Positions 33,555 through 42,387 of a stretch of 64,000 bases of DNA are shown in pieces. The position numbers were made by a program, and so were the translations under genes. The notes under the pieces are model-generated. The model searched no databases. It was not told where the DNA came from and was given only the letters and a program-made list of their open reading frames with translations. Positions within the stretch are counted from its first letter, which is position 1; each line of letters begins with the position of its first letter. Source of the DNA: Caulobacter ginsengisoli (GTDB lineage Bacteria > Pseudomonadota > Alphaproteobacteria > Caulobacterales > Caulobacteraceae); assembly GCF_030814835.1 (NCBI RefSeq), contig NZ_JAUSVS010000011.1:62001-126000 (forward strand). The letters are read 5' to 3'.

Positions 33555-33908
33555 TCAGGTGGCGGTGACCTTGTCGGCGCGGCAGACGTTGACGTTGGCG
33601 AAGGTCTGTTCGTAGCTGTCGCTGAACTGGACCTTCACGTCATAGAAGCAGCTGGCGCCCTCGCCCAGCGAGAAGCTGGTCGTCTCGCCCGGGTCGACCG
33701 GCGAGTTGAGCGTGGCCGGCGTCCAGGCGTCGTTCTTGTCGCCCGCCAGGGCCGTCCAGACGCGCTGGATCGAGACCGAGCCATTGGAATTATAGAGATA
33801 GAAGATGCGGTCTTCACGGGCCGACGCCGGCAGGGCGGGCGCCAGGAAGGCCAGGGCGAGAACGGCCGCGGCGGCGGCGCGGCTAAACCGGGTACGCATA
33901 ATGTTCAT
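33555..33908 (-). CDS. small secreted protein of unknown function
   Basis: This 117-residue protein has a signal peptide (about 1-30, ending PASA) and a beta-rich mature part: FYLYNSNGSVSIQRVWTAL, then DPGETTSFSLGEGASCFYDV and two cysteines (C87-type and C108-type positions). The 'N..G..I..VW ... C.YDVKV' pattern resembles a family of small exported proteins seen in Caulobacter that is often misnamed argininosuccinate lyase; this is recollection, not a search result. The start at 33908 has AGGGG 9 nt upstream. A strong terminator follows the gene. Confidence 0.72.
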   Translation of the reverse strand: MNIMRTRFSRAAAAAVLALAFLAPALPASAREDRIFYLYNSNGSVSIQRVWTALAGDKNDAWTPATLNSPVDPGETTSFSLGEGASCFYDVKVQFSDSYEQTFANVNVCRADKVTAT

Positions 33909-34159
33909 GGTCGATGACCCCTACAACGGTGGGGATTGGTCCGCATGATCCCCAAGACATGCAGGAAGCAGGATGTCCCTCCTAAGCCCCCCTGTTCCGT
34001 ATTTCGAAGGATCGCCCGCGTTTGACGGGAGGTCCAGAATATTCGCGCGTTGCAAGGCGCGCTTAGTCTCCAACTCAACTCAGTTCGGCAAGGTCGGCCA
34101 TGAATGTGCCGCATTTGCGGGCGGGCTGCGACCCAAGAAAAGGGGGCATCGCGGCCCGG
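33909..34159. other. intergenic region without recognised gene
   Basis: This 250-base gap holds the leader and promoter of the small secreted protein gene (minus strand) and a minor hairpin GCGCGTTGCAAGGCGCGC near 34045. No gene, repeat copy or clear regulatory motif was seen. Confidence 0.4.
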
Positions 34160-35059
34160 TCAGAGGTCGGCCAGCAGGGTCGCCAGCCCCGCGCCCATGG
34201 CGTCCGTGAGAAAGACGGCGGAATGGCCGCCCCCCGGCAGGATCGCCAGCCGCTGACGGGGCGCCGAAAGGTCCGCCAGCCAGGTCTCCAGGGCCGTGGT
34301 CGGCGTGTAGAGGTCGGCCTCCCCTTGCAGGAACAGCAACGGCCGCTCGAACCGCCGCCCCAGGTCATCGGCGTCGAAGCCGGCGATATCGGCCCGCAGC
34401 CGCGCGAAGGCCGTCATGGCCCGCACGCGGGGGTCCTGGCCGGCCGGCGGGGGCGGCAGGCGGGTCAGCACCGCCAGCTCGGCGGCGGTGAGCGTCCCGG
34501 CATGGCGGGACCAGACCGCGTCGGCGGCGACATCCGGCCAGGGCGGCGGCCCCAGGGCCAGCAGCTCGGCCACCGCCGCCGCGTCCCCGGCGGCGCGCAG
34601 GCGGTCCAGGGTCAGGCCATAGCTGGCGGCCTGCTGGCGCGGCCAGTGGAAGATCTGGCCCTGGCCGGCATAGGCGGCGAACAGGTCGGGCCGGCGGGCC
34701 AGCATCGACAGGCCGATGATGGAGCCGCCCGAAATGCCCAGCGGAATCAGCGGCGCGGCGGGCAGCCGGCCGCGCAACTGAAGGGCCAGGGCCAGGCCAT
34801 CGGCGATCAGCCGTTCCAGCGACAGCGGATCGTCCTCGCCGTGGCGATCGGCGGTGCGGCCGGCGCCGGGCTGGTCCCAATGGGCCAGGGTGAACCGCCG
34901 CTCCCAGGGCGCGAACAGCTCGGCCAGCGCGCTGAACGCCACGCCGGGACCGGACAGCACCAGCAGGACGGGATTGGCGGTGTCATCGCCGCGCAGGGTC
35001 ACCCACTGCTGGGCGCCGTTGAGGGTGACGAAGCCGGCTTCATTCACGGGGTGGGACAT
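34160..35059 (-). CDS. alpha/beta hydrolase (proline iminopeptidase-like)
   Basis: The 299-residue hydrolase resembles the prolyl-aminopeptidase/hydrolase group: N-terminal VLLVLSGPGVAFSALAELF (oxyanion region, GPG instead of HGGPG), WDQPGAGRT, the nucleophile elbow GISGGS, acid residue in FLQGEADLYTP and His in GGGHS. Substrate is unknown. AGGAGA before the ATG is a good ribosome site. A strong hairpin terminator lies only about 32 bp upstream of the start, so this gene is either read through from the upstream gene by attenuation or has a promoter inside that short gap. Confidence 0.82.
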   Translation of the reverse strand: MSHPVNEAGFVTLNGAQQWVTLRGDDTANPVLLVLSGPGVAFSALAELFAPWERRFTLAHWDQPGAGRTADRHGEDDPLSLERLIADGLALALQLRGRLPAAPLIPLGISGGSIIGLSMLARRPDLFAAYAGQGQIFHWPRQQAASYGLTLDRLRAAGDAAAVAELLALGPPPWPDVAADAVWSRHAGTLTAAELAVLTRLPPPPAGQDPRVRAMTAFARLRADIAGFDADDLGRRFERPLLFLQGEADLYTPTTALETWLADLSAPRQRLAILPGGGHSAVFLTDAMGAGLATLLADL

Positions 35060-35090
35060 GAGGGTTCTCCTTGGGCCTGGGCCAAAGGAA

Positions 35091-35117
35091 ACCCCCCGCC
35101 GGCGGCCGGCGGGGGGT
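35091..35117 (-). terminator. GC-rich terminator/attenuator between two minus-strand genes
   Basis: CCCCCCGCCGG (35092-35102) and CCGGCGGGGGG (35106-35116) form an 11-bp perfect stem with a 3-base loop; on the minus strand it is followed by TTTCC. It lies between the nitrobindin-like gene and the alpha/beta hydrolase start. Confidence 0.7.
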
Positions 35118-35153
35118 CAATCGAGTTGAGATTGCTGGCTGGCGGGCCGCCCG

Positions 35154-35792
35154 TCAAGCTTCGGCGAGCGCCAGCGGATTGGGCTTCGGCTCGGCGACCC
35201 TGTGCAGGGTGTTGCGGTCGGTGTGGTGGAAGGGGCCATCGCGGCCCAGCACCTGCAGGACGGTGTCCTCGAAATAGGACCAGGTCCCGTCGTCGTTGAA
35301 GGTCACCCGCATGTGGAAGCTGTCGGTGCGGAAGGCGTGTTCCAGGAAGGGCGTCGAACAGATGCCGGCCTCGGTCGAGCCGCGCGTGGCGTTCACCTCG
35401 AAGGTGTCGGCGTCGGCGCCCGCATTGCCCTTGGCCAGCACGACCTGGCCGCGCGGGATGGTCAGGCTGTGAAAGATGTCGCCGCTCGCCCGGTCCCAGA
35501 GCCAGTAGCCGACCTGGTCGTGATAGGTCTCGACCTCGCCCGGCTTGACGATGTGGGTGTGGTAGCGAAGGCCGTAGAGCACCTGCGGTCCGTTCGACTG
35601 CGGGTCGATGGGCTGCAGGTCGATGCGCTCGACATAGACCTGCCGGCGCTGGCCGTCGGTGAACGGGTTGACGTCCAGGCCCTTGGTCCCTTCCCACACC
35701 CCCGCCAGCCGGCGCAGGGGCCCCAGGTTGGCCAGGGTGTCGACATCGAGGTCGTCCTGCTCGGTGAAGATGTCCTCGGGATAGTCGCTCAT
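35154..35792 (-). CDS. nitrobindin/FABP-like beta-barrel protein
   Basis: The 212-residue protein appears to be a lipocalin-like beta barrel of the nitrobindin/THAP4 type: LRRLAGVWEGTKGLDVNP near residue 28 parallels the 'G.W.G.G' first strand, and the later strands ETYHDQVGYWLWD, FRTDSFHMRVTF and WSYFEDTVLQVLG complete a ten-strand pattern. The C-terminal His cluster GPFHHTDRNTLH might contact haem, but the expected proximal His is not certain. Role in the cell is unknown. It is divergent from nudC. Confidence 0.65.
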   Translation of the reverse strand: MSDYPEDIFTEQDDLDVDTLANLGPLRRLAGVWEGTKGLDVNPFTDGQRRQVYVERIDLQPIDPQSNGPQVLYGLRYHTHIVKPGEVETYHDQVGYWLWDRASGDIFHSLTIPRGQVVLAKGNAGADADTFEVNATRGSTEAGICSTPFLEHAFRTDSFHMRVTFNDDGTWSYFEDTVLQVLGRDGPFHHTDRNTLHRVAEPKPNPLALAEA

Positions 35793-35904
35793 GATTTTCG
35801 CCTGCCTCGCCCCGACTGCTTTATCTGGCCCTGGATTTGTGTGCGGCCGGCGTCGGCGTCAAGCGATGCTTGCCAGCTTCCCTTAGCCCGGCCATGAAGC
35901 GTCC

Positions 35905-36831
35905 ATGCCTCTGACCGCCTTCACCAACACCTTCGCCGGCAACCCCCTGGACCGCGCCAGCGACAAGCGCGGCGACGTCCAGTGGCTGGGCGAGAAGCTG
36001 GCCGATCCCGACAGCCTGGCCATCGCCATCTGGAACGGCCAGCCCATGGTGGAGGGCGGCAAGGACGAACCGCGCATCGCCTATATCCGCGCCAGCCTGG
36101 CCGGCGAGCTGTCTGGCAATGGCGAGGCCCTGCTGTTCCTGGGCCTGTGGAAGGACACCGCCGTCTTCGCCGTCGACCTGGCCGACGGGACCGACCCGGC
36201 CGATGGCGGGCCGCTGGATGGCCTGGGCAGGTTCGTCGACCTGCGCGGGGTGGCCACCGCCCTCCCCCCTGCCGACGCCGCCATCATCGCCACCGCCAAG
36301 GGCATGTTCGAGTGGCGCCGCCGCCACCGCTATTGCGCCAACTGCGGCCAGCCCAGCCATCCGGCCGAAGGCGGCTGGAAGAGAGTGTGCGACACCTGCA
36401 AGGTCGAGCACTTCCCGCGCACCGACCCGGTGGTGATCATGCTGCCGGCCAAGGGCGAGAAGTGCCTGCTGGGCCGCCAGGCCATCTGGCCCAAGGGCAT
36501 GTATTCGGCCCTGGCCGGCTTCCTGGAGCCCGGCGAGAGCATCGAGGAGGCCTGCGCCCGCGAACTGAAGGAAGAGGCCGGCCTCTCCACCGCCAGCGTC
36601 CGCTATCACTCGACCCAGCCCTGGCCCTATCCGTCCTCGCTGATGATCGGGCTGATCGCCGAGGTCGAGAACGACGACGCCACGCCCAGCGACACCGAGC
36701 TGGAGGCCGTGCGCTGGTTCACCCGTGACGAGGCCAAGGCCCTGCTGGCCGGCTCGCTCCCCGGCCTGTTCTGCCCGCCGAAGCTGGCGATCGCCCACCA
36801 GCTGCTGAAGGCCTGGGCGGAAGAGGGTTAG
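35905..36831 (+). CDS. nudC: NAD(+) diphosphatase NudC
   Basis: The 308-residue Nudix hydrolase splits NAD(H) to NMN(H) and AMP, and in E. coli also removes NAD caps from RNA. The four-cysteine zinc site CANC...CDTC at about 146-168, the Nudix box GFLEPGESIEEACARELKEEAG and the NudC-specific TQPWPYPSSLMIG motif are all present. An N-terminal domain of normal size precedes them. It is convergent with the prephenate dehydrogenase-like gene, overlapping it by 4 nt. Confidence 0.95.
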   Translation: MPLTAFTNTFAGNPLDRASDKRGDVQWLGEKLADPDSLAIAIWNGQPMVEGGKDEPRIAYIRASLAGELSGNGEALLFLGLWKDTAVFAVDLADGTDPADGGPLDGLGRFVDLRGVATALPPADAAIIATAKGMFEWRRRHRYCANCGQPSHPAEGGWKRVCDTCKVEHFPRTDPVVIMLPAKGEKCLLGRQAIWPKGMYSALAGFLEPGESIEEACARELKEEAGLSTASVRYHSTQPWPYPSSLMIGLIAEVENDDATPSDTELEAVRWFTRDEAKALLAGSLPGLFCPPKLAIAHQLLKAWAEEG

Positions 36832-37571
36832 TCCTCCGGCTTCGTCGAACTGACCATCGCCTGCAGCCGCTCCAGGAAGGCGTCCTTCACATCCCGCGCG
36901 AAGGGGTTTTCCGCCTCGATTGCGCGGAACAGGTCGTCGGAGTCGTCCTTGATGACATTCACCATGTTCATCAGGTGGTCGAAGGTCGGCGTCGTCTGGC
37001 GCATGCGTTCGGGCAGTTTCAGCCCCACGATCGAGCGGCCGATCAGGTGGGTCAGGCCCTGGACATAGGCCATCTCGCGGTCATGGCGCTCGGGGTTGGT
37101 GACGACCGCCTTCAACCCCAGCTCGCGGCGCAGGAACAGGGCCACCTCGGCCATCCGCCGGCCCCGGATGTTGAGCACCGAGACCACCAGGCCATGGATG
37201 CCCTTGGCGCCGGAGTTGGGCCCGAACAGCGGGTGGATGGAGACGATGTCCATCCCCGGGGGGGCGTATTTCAGCAGGGCGGCGGTCGGCTTCACCTTGA
37301 CCGAGCAGACGTCCATCAACAGGGCGTCGGGCCGCAGGAAGGGCGCGACCTCCTGGACGACGGCGGCCAGCTTCTGAACCGGCACGGCCAGCACCACGAT
37401 GTCCTGAGCCGCGGTCTCCTCCAGCGAGCCGGCGCGGACGCGGTAGCGGTCTTCCAGCGGGGAAAGGTCGCGGAAGGGATCATGGATGACGACGTCGAAA
37501 TAGGGCGTCACATGCTTGAGCATGAACTCCCCGAACGCCCCGATCCCGATAATGCCCAGCGATCTCGCCAT
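36828..37571 (-). CDS. tyrA: prephenate dehydrogenase-like protein
   Basis: This 247-residue NAD(P)-dependent enzyme begins LGIIGIGAFGEFMLKHV (GxGxxG) and has the TyrA hallmarks DVCSVKVKP, SIHPLFGPNSG and a C-terminal helical domain with HDREMAYVQGLTHLIG. It should oxidatively decarboxylate prephenate or arogenate for tyrosine synthesis. It is shorter than most TyrA proteins, so it may be a paralogue. The ATG at 37571 has GGAG 6 nt upstream; a GTG precedes it. pheA, in the same branch, lies about 0.7 kb away. Confidence 0.8.
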   Translation of the reverse strand: MARSLGIIGIGAFGEFMLKHVTPYFDVVIHDPFRDLSPLEDRYRVRAGSLEETAAQDIVVLAVPVQKLAAVVQEVAPFLRPDALLMDVCSVKVKPTAALLKYAPPGMDIVSIHPLFGPNSGAKGIHGLVVSVLNIRGRRMAEVALFLRRELGLKAVVTNPERHDREMAYVQGLTHLIGRSIVGLKLPERMRQTTPTFDHLMNMVNVIKDDSDDLFRAIEAENPFARDVKDAFLERLQAMVSSTKPED

Positions 37572-37632
37572 CACCCGCTCCGTTTCGCCTCCCGCCTAGG
37601 CGGCGCGGCGGCGCGCGGCAAGGTGAAACTCG

Positions 37633-38067
37633 CTATCGATTGAGCAGCGCGCAGGCCTCGATCAGCGCCCAGGCGATCAGCACCAGGGTCGAGGCGGCGA
37701 AGACCAGGAAGCGCAGATTGACGATATTGACCGTGCCCTGCACCAGGCTGTGGATCACCCGCAGGCCGACATAGGCCCAGGCCAGGCCGCAGGTCAGCGG
37801 GCCCACCCCGGCGGTCAGATAGGTGTAGACGGCCAGGGCGTAGAAGATGGTCGGCTGCTCGAACAGGTGGTTGTAGTTGTCGGCCACCTGCCGGACGTTG
37901 TCGGGCAACACGTCGAGCGAGCCTGGAAACCGCGCGTCCTGCGGCGGGATTTTCGCCTTGAGCATGGCCGGGATGCGGGTGGCGTACATCCACACCCAGA
38001 CCACCAGCGACCACAGGATCAGCGCCAGCACCGGCGCCAGCACGTTCGGCTCATTCAGGAAATTCAT
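37633..38067 (-). CDS. MAPEG family membrane protein
   Basis: The 144-residue protein has four membrane helices and fits the MAPEG family (membrane-associated eicosanoid/glutathione metabolism), with NYNHLFEQPTIFYALAVY matching the family's 'N..E..P.F......' signature. Bacterial members are poorly characterised. The ATG at 38067 follows a GGGGAGGG ribosome site; longer reading is an artefact of the adjacent palindrome. It is probably independent of tyrA, which follows after 61 nt. Confidence 0.85.
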   Translation of the reverse strand: MNFLNEPNVLAPVLALILWSLVVWVWMYATRIPAMLKAKIPPQDARFPGSLDVLPDNVRQVADNYNHLFEQPTIFYALAVYTYLTAGVGPLTCGLAWAYVGLRVIHSLVQGTVNIVNLRFLVFAASTLVLIAWALIEACALLNR

Positions 38068-38137
38068 CGCGCCCTCCCCGGCGTTGATTACGGGGAGTCT
38101 AGAGAAGGTGACGTGGGGGTGTGAAGTCTTCTCTTCC

Positions 38138-38290
38138 CCCTTCCTCCTCGATGGAGGAAGGGCGGGGATGGTGGTGGTGGCACAGCGTTTCCGGAAGCAC
38201 GCGGGGAGGCGCCCACGCCACCCTGAGCTTTTCGCCCAGGCTCCGAGCGCACACCACCAACCCTGCCCTTCCTCCATCGAGGAGGAAGGG
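38138..38290. repeat. 153-bp palindromic element, family C, copy 1
   Basis: The element begins and ends with the same arm, CCCTTCCTCCTCGATGGAGG and its complement, each arm being itself a perfect hairpin. It lies between the MAPEG gene and pheA. An inverted copy of identical length is at 40764-40916; homology covers the middle too (GGAAGCACGCGGGGAGGCG, CCACGCCACCCTGAGC, CACACCACCAACCCTGCCC). Confidence 0.88.
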
Positions 38291-38298
38291 TTCAAGAA

Positions 38299-39147
38299 TC
38301 ACACCCGCTCCCGGAACGGATCAGCCGGGAAGACGCCCAGGATCTCGATCTGGTCGGTGAAGAAGGCCAGCTCCTCCAGGGCCAGGGCCAGGCCGCGGTC
38401 CTCGGGCCGGCCGTCGACCTCGGCGTAGAAGAAGGTGGCCGTGAAGGCGCCGCCCTCCATGTAGCTTTCCAGCTTGGTCATGTTGACGCCGTTGGTCGCG
38501 AAGCCGCCCAGGGCCTTGTAGAGGGCCGCCGGCAGGTTCTTCACCCTAAAGGCGAAGCTGGTGATGCATTTGCTGGTGAAGGGCGGGCGGGCCGGGTTGG
38601 GGTCGGCGGTCATCACCAGGAAGCGGGTGGTGTTGTGCCGCTCGTCCTCGATGTCGCGCATCAGGATGTCGAGGCCGTAGATCTCGGCCGCCAGGGCCGG
38701 GGCCACGGCGGCGCGGGTCGGGTCGGGATTGAGCGCCAGGGCTTTGGCCGCGCCGGCCGTGTCGCCGACCGCCTCGGTGGCGACGCCCAGCTTCTTGAGC
38801 GACCTGCGGGTCTGGCCCAGCGCGATGGCCATGCTGGAAACGGTCTTGATGTCCGCCAACCTGGCGCCCTTGTTGGCCATCAGCTGGAAGCGGATCGGCT
38901 TGAACTTCTCGCCGATGATCCTCAGGCCCGAGCTGGGCAGCAGGTGGTGCACGTCCGCGACCCGGCCGGCGATGGAGTTCTCGACCGGGATCATGCCCAG
39001 CTCGCAGTCGCCCGACTTCACCGCCTCGAAGGCCTCCTCGAAGGTCGGGCAGGGCTGGGCCACGTAGCCCGGAAAATAGTCGCGGCAGGCCTCATGGCTG
39101 TTGGCGCCGGGTTCGCCCTGGAAGGCGATCTTCTTGAGGACAGTCAT
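38299..39147 (-). CDS. pheA: prephenate dehydratase
   Basis: The 282-residue enzyme converts prephenate to phenylpyruvate for phenylalanine synthesis. The catalytic domain shows FQGEPGANSHEACRDYFPG, IPVENSIAGRV and NTTRFLVM (the TRF motif); the C-terminal ACT domain has LYKALGGFATNGVNMTKLES, the phenylalanine-binding ESxP-like region. It follows kdsB by 7 nt on the same strand, a common alphaproteobacterial pair. No chorismate mutase domain is fused. Confidence 0.95.
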   Translation of the reverse strand: MTVLKKIAFQGEPGANSHEACRDYFPGYVAQPCPTFEEAFEAVKSGDCELGMIPVENSIAGRVADVHHLLPSSGLRIIGEKFKPIRFQLMANKGARLADIKTVSSMAIALGQTRRSLKKLGVATEAVGDTAGAAKALALNPDPTRAAVAPALAAEIYGLDILMRDIEDERHNTTRFLVMTADPNPARPPFTSKCITSFAFRVKNLPAALYKALGGFATNGVNMTKLESYMEGGAFTATFFYAEVDGRPEDRGLALALEELAFFTDQIEILGVFPADPFRERV

Positions 39148-39154
39148 CGAGGAC

Positions 39155-39895
39155 TCATTGGGGATGGGCTTTCGCGTAGGCGCGGGCGAATTCGAGGTCG
39201 GCCGGGTTGTTGACCTCGACCGGGGCGGCGTCGCTGACCGCGGCCCAGATCGTCATGCCCAGCTCCATGCCCCGCAGCTGCTCGAGCTTCTCGCGCCTTT
39301 CCAGCGGCGAGGGCGGGGCGGCGGTGAAGGCGCGCAGCGCGGCGCGGCGATAGGCGTAGAAGCCGATATGCCACCAGATCGGGGCGTCGCCGTAGAGGGT
39401 GGAGCGGGTGAAATAGAGGGCCCGGCCCGAACGGCCGTCCGGCTGCAGGGCCAGCACCGCCTTGACCTTGTCGGGGTCGGCGCGGTCGGCGGGCCCGGCT
39501 TCGGGCACCACCACGGTGGCGATGTCGCAGTCCGGCCGCTGTTCCAGCAGGCCGACGCAGTCGCGCAGCATGGCCAGGTCGAAGAAGGGCACATCGCCCT
39601 GCAGATTGACGATCACGTCGTGCTCGCCGGCGGGGTCGAGCTGGTCGGCCGCCGCCAGCACCCGGTCCGAGCCGGACGGCAGGCCCGGGTCGGTCAGCAC
39701 GGCCCGGCCGCCCGCCGCTTCCACCGCCTCGACGATTTCCGGGTCGCCCGCCGCCACCGCCACCGGTCCGACCCCGGCCTTTTCGGCCTGGCGCAGCACA
39801 CGGACGATCATCGGCACGCCGCCAATATCGGCCAGCGGCTTGTTCGGCAGCCGGGTGGCCGCGAGGCGGGCGGGAATGAGGACAAGCGGCTTCAT
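39155..39895 (-). CDS. kdsB: 3-deoxy-manno-octulosonate cytidylyltransferase
   Basis: This 246-residue enzyme activates Kdo with CTP for lipopolysaccharide core synthesis. The N-terminal LVLIPARLAATRLPNKPLADIGG and the NLQGDVPFF and WWHIGFYAYRRAAL segments are characteristic. The ATG at 39895 is the conserved start; the frame extends much further upstream but without protein-like character. It is divergent from the cytochrome c gene and is followed by pheA. Confidence 0.94.
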   Translation of the reverse strand: MKPLVLIPARLAATRLPNKPLADIGGVPMIVRVLRQAEKAGVGPVAVAAGDPEIVEAVEAAGGRAVLTDPGLPSGSDRVLAAADQLDPAGEHDVIVNLQGDVPFFDLAMLRDCVGLLEQRPDCDIATVVVPEAGPADRADPDKVKAVLALQPDGRSGRALYFTRSTLYGDAPIWWHIGFYAYRRAALRAFTAAPPSPLERREKLEQLRGMELGMTIWAAVSDAAPVEVNNPADLEFARAYAKAHPQ

Positions 39896-40064
39896 GACGG
39901 ACTGTTCGGCGCGAGGCTCCATTTCGGGCAGGCGCCCGTCTTGCACCGGGGGCGGTAGCGTGTAAGAGACGCCTGCGCAACACGGGGCGACCATTTCGCT
40001 CCTGACTCGGCTCGCCTCCTCCGAACCCGGCCGGCGAGCCCATCGAGGGCTGTTAAGGGCGGAC

Positions 40065-40748
40065 ATGAGCGATCTGCAGTTGAACAAGATTCTGGGCGCC
40101 GGGCTGGCGACCGGGCTGGTGATCCTGGGCCTGGGCCAGCTGACCGGCATCCTCTTCGAGAGCGAGCCCCCGGAAAAGCCCGGCTACGCCATCGCCGTGG
40201 TCGAGGACACTGGCGGCGGCGGCGAAGTCGCCGACACCCCGCCCGACTGGGGCACGGTCCTGCCGACCGCCGACATCGCCGCCGGCCAGGCGATCAGCGC
40301 CAAGTGCGCCGGCTGCCACACCTTCACCCAGGGCGGGGCCAACGGCACCGGCCCCAACCTGTTCGGCGTGGTCGGCCGCAAGCCCGGCTCGCACGGCGGC
40401 TTTGCCTATTCGGCCCCGATGACCGACTTCGGGGCCAAGAACCCGGTATGGGACTACGACCGCCTCTATCTGTTCCTCAAGGCGCCGGGCAAGGACGTCT
40501 CGGGCACCAAGATGACCTTCGTGGGCCTGAAGAAGCCGGAAGAGCGGATCGCCATGATCGCCTACCTGCACAGCCTGGGCTCGACCCTGCCGATCCCCGC
40601 GCCCAAGCCCGCCGCAGCCGCGCCCGCAGCCGCCGCACCGGCCGCGGCCGGAACCGCCGCCGGCGCCGCCTCGGCCACGCCGGGAACCCCTGGCGCCCCG
40701 GCCGCCACGCCTTCGGCCACCGCCGCCCCGGCGCCGGTGAAGAAGTAG
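40065..40748 (+). CDS. membrane-anchored cytochrome c
   Basis: The 227-residue class I cytochrome c has an uncleaved N-terminal anchor (about 9-30), the haem-binding CAGCH at about 84-88, the GPNLFGVVGRKPG segment and a distal Met in GTKMTF. It resembles the CycM/c552 type that passes electrons from the bc1 complex to the terminal oxidase. The C-terminal 45 residues form an Ala/Pro-rich low-complexity tail. AAGGGCGG precedes the ATG. It is convergent with the aminopeptidase gene, with a family C palindrome between. Confidence 0.9.
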   Translation: MSDLQLNKILGAGLATGLVILGLGQLTGILFESEPPEKPGYAIAVVEDTGGGGEVADTPPDWGTVLPTADIAAGQAISAKCAGCHTFTQGGANGTGPNLFGVVGRKPGSHGGFAYSAPMTDFGAKNPVWDYDRLYLFLKAPGKDVSGTKMTFVGLKKPEERIAMIAYLHSLGSTLPIPAPKPAAAAPAAAAPAAAGTAAGAASATPGTPGAPAATPSATAAPAPVKK

Positions 40749-40763
40749 GACGCCTCTGAGAAC

Positions 40764-40916
40764 CCTTCCTCCTCGATGGAGGAAGGGCAGGGTTGGTGGT
40801 GTGCACTCGGAATTTGGGTGATGGGCTCAGGGTGGCGTGGTCGCCTCCCCGCGTGCTTCCGGACACGCTGTGCCCCCACCACCATCCCCAACCCTTCCTC
40901 CATCGAGGAGGAAGGG
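40764..40916. repeat. 153-bp palindromic element, family C, copy 2
   Basis: The inverted copy of the element at 38138-38290, same length and same terminal arms. It fills the gap between the convergent cytochrome c and aminopeptidase genes. Together the two copies form a 2.8-kb inverted repeat pair around pheA, kdsB and the cytochrome gene. Confidence 0.88.
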
Positions 40917-40923
40917 AGTTCAA

Positions 40924-42303
40924 TCAGCCGAACCGCTTCTTCAACACCGCATACAGCGCCCGAATCGCCTGCGCCTCGCCGCCAACCGGGTGTCCCGGCC
41001 GGCCCTTGGGGTTCCAGGCGAAGATGTCCAGGTGCGCCCATTCCCCCATGGCCGGGGCGAAGCGCTGCAGGAAGAGGGCGGCGGTGACCGAGCCGGCCTG
41101 GGCCCAGCCGTCGGGATCGTTCTTCACATCGGCGATGTCGCCGTCCAGGGCGTCCTCGTAGCCGGCCCAGAGCGGCATGCGCCACAGCGGATCGGCGACC
41201 TCGGCCGAGGCCGCCGCGATCTCCCCGGCCAGGGCGTCGCTGGCGGTGTAGAAGGGGATGACCTGCGGCCCCAGCGCCACCCGCGCCGCGCCGGTCAGAG
41301 TGGCCATGTCGATGGTCAGGACGGGGTTCAGTTCTTCGGCCCGGGTCAGGGCGTCGGCCAGGATCAGCCGGCCTTCCGCGTCGGTGTTGCCGACCTCGAT
41401 GGTCAGGCCCTTGCGCGAGTTCAGCACATCGCCCGGTCGCATGGCGTCGCCGCTGATGGCGTTCTCCACGGCCGGGACCAGCACCGAGAGCCGCACCTTC
41501 AGCCCGGCGGCCATCACCATCCGGCCCAGGGCCAGGGCGTGGGCGGCGCCGCCCATGTCCTTCTTCATCAGCCGCATGCCGGCCGAGGGCTTGATATCCA
41601 GCCCGCCGGTGTCGAACACCACGCCCTTGCCGACGATGGCGACGACGGGATGGGCCGGATCGCCCCAGGTAATCTCGATCATCCGCGGCGCGCGGTCGGG
41701 ATGGGCGGCTCTGCCGACCGCATGGACGGCCGGGTAGTTCTCGTCGAGCAGGGCGTCGCCGGTCACCACCGCGATGGTCGCGTCATACTGCTCGGCGATC
41801 TCGCGGGCGATGGTCTCGATCTGCAGCGGCCCCAGGTCGTTGGCGGGCGTGTTGACCATGTCGCGGGCCAGGGCGCAGGCGTGGGCCAGGCTGCGGACCT
41901 CGGCCAGGTCGACCCCGTCCGCCACCACCAGCCGGGCGCCCGGCTCGCGGGCCTTGCGATAGCGGTCGAAGCGATAGCCGCCCAGGGCGAAGCTGAGGGC
42001 GACGGCGGCGGGGTCCAGGCCCTCCGCCGCGATGGCGTATTCGCCGGCCGGCAGCTTGCCCGGCAGGGCGCGGAAGGCGGCCGCCTCGGGCCTGTCGCCC
42101 AGGCCGAACAGCACCTTGGAAAGCTGGCCGTCCTCGCCGGGGACCGCCAGCACCTGGCCGGCCTTGGCCTTGAACTCGCCCAGGCCCGCGAAGCCGCGCA
42201 GGAAGTCGCCACCCGCCGCCAGGGCCGCCTCCAGCCCCTCCGGCGTCACGGCCAGGACCTGGACCACCGCGCCGGCGGCCGTTGCGATCAGGGAGTCAGG
42301 CAT
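40924..42303 (-). CDS. M17 family leucyl aminopeptidase
   Basis: The 459-residue metallopeptidase removes N-terminal residues from peptides in the cytoplasm. Its C-terminal catalytic domain has the metal-binding segments VGKGVVFDTGGLDIKPS, MKKDMGGAAHAL and the signature NTDAEGRLILADAL. The N-terminal domain is shorter than in PepA, as in the PepB-like subgroup. The ATG at 42303 agrees with domain limits; the frame continues upstream across the TPR gene's promoter and is not coding there. Confidence 0.93.
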   Translation of the reverse strand: MPDSLIATAAGAVVQVLAVTPEGLEAALAAGGDFLRGFAGLGEFKAKAGQVLAVPGEDGQLSKVLFGLGDRPEAAAFRALPGKLPAGEYAIAAEGLDPAAVALSFALGGYRFDRYRKAREPGARLVVADGVDLAEVRSLAHACALARDMVNTPANDLGPLQIETIAREIAEQYDATIAVVTGDALLDENYPAVHAVGRAAHPDRAPRMIEITWGDPAHPVVAIVGKGVVFDTGGLDIKPSAGMRLMKKDMGGAAHALALGRMVMAAGLKVRLSVLVPAVENAISGDAMRPGDVLNSRKGLTIEVGNTDAEGRLILADALTRAEELNPVLTIDMATLTGAARVALGPQVIPFYTASDALAGEIAAASAEVADPLWRMPLWAGYEDALDGDIADVKNDPDGWAQAGSVTAALFLQRFAPAMGEWAHLDIFAWNPKGRPGHPVGGEAQAIRALYAVLKKRFG

Positions 42304-42387
42304 GGGCGGGGGCCTCGCGAAAATTATGCTTAACGATTCCTTGAACCCCGGGGCGGCATGGTGCGGCGACGCTCCCGGAGGTCTGTA

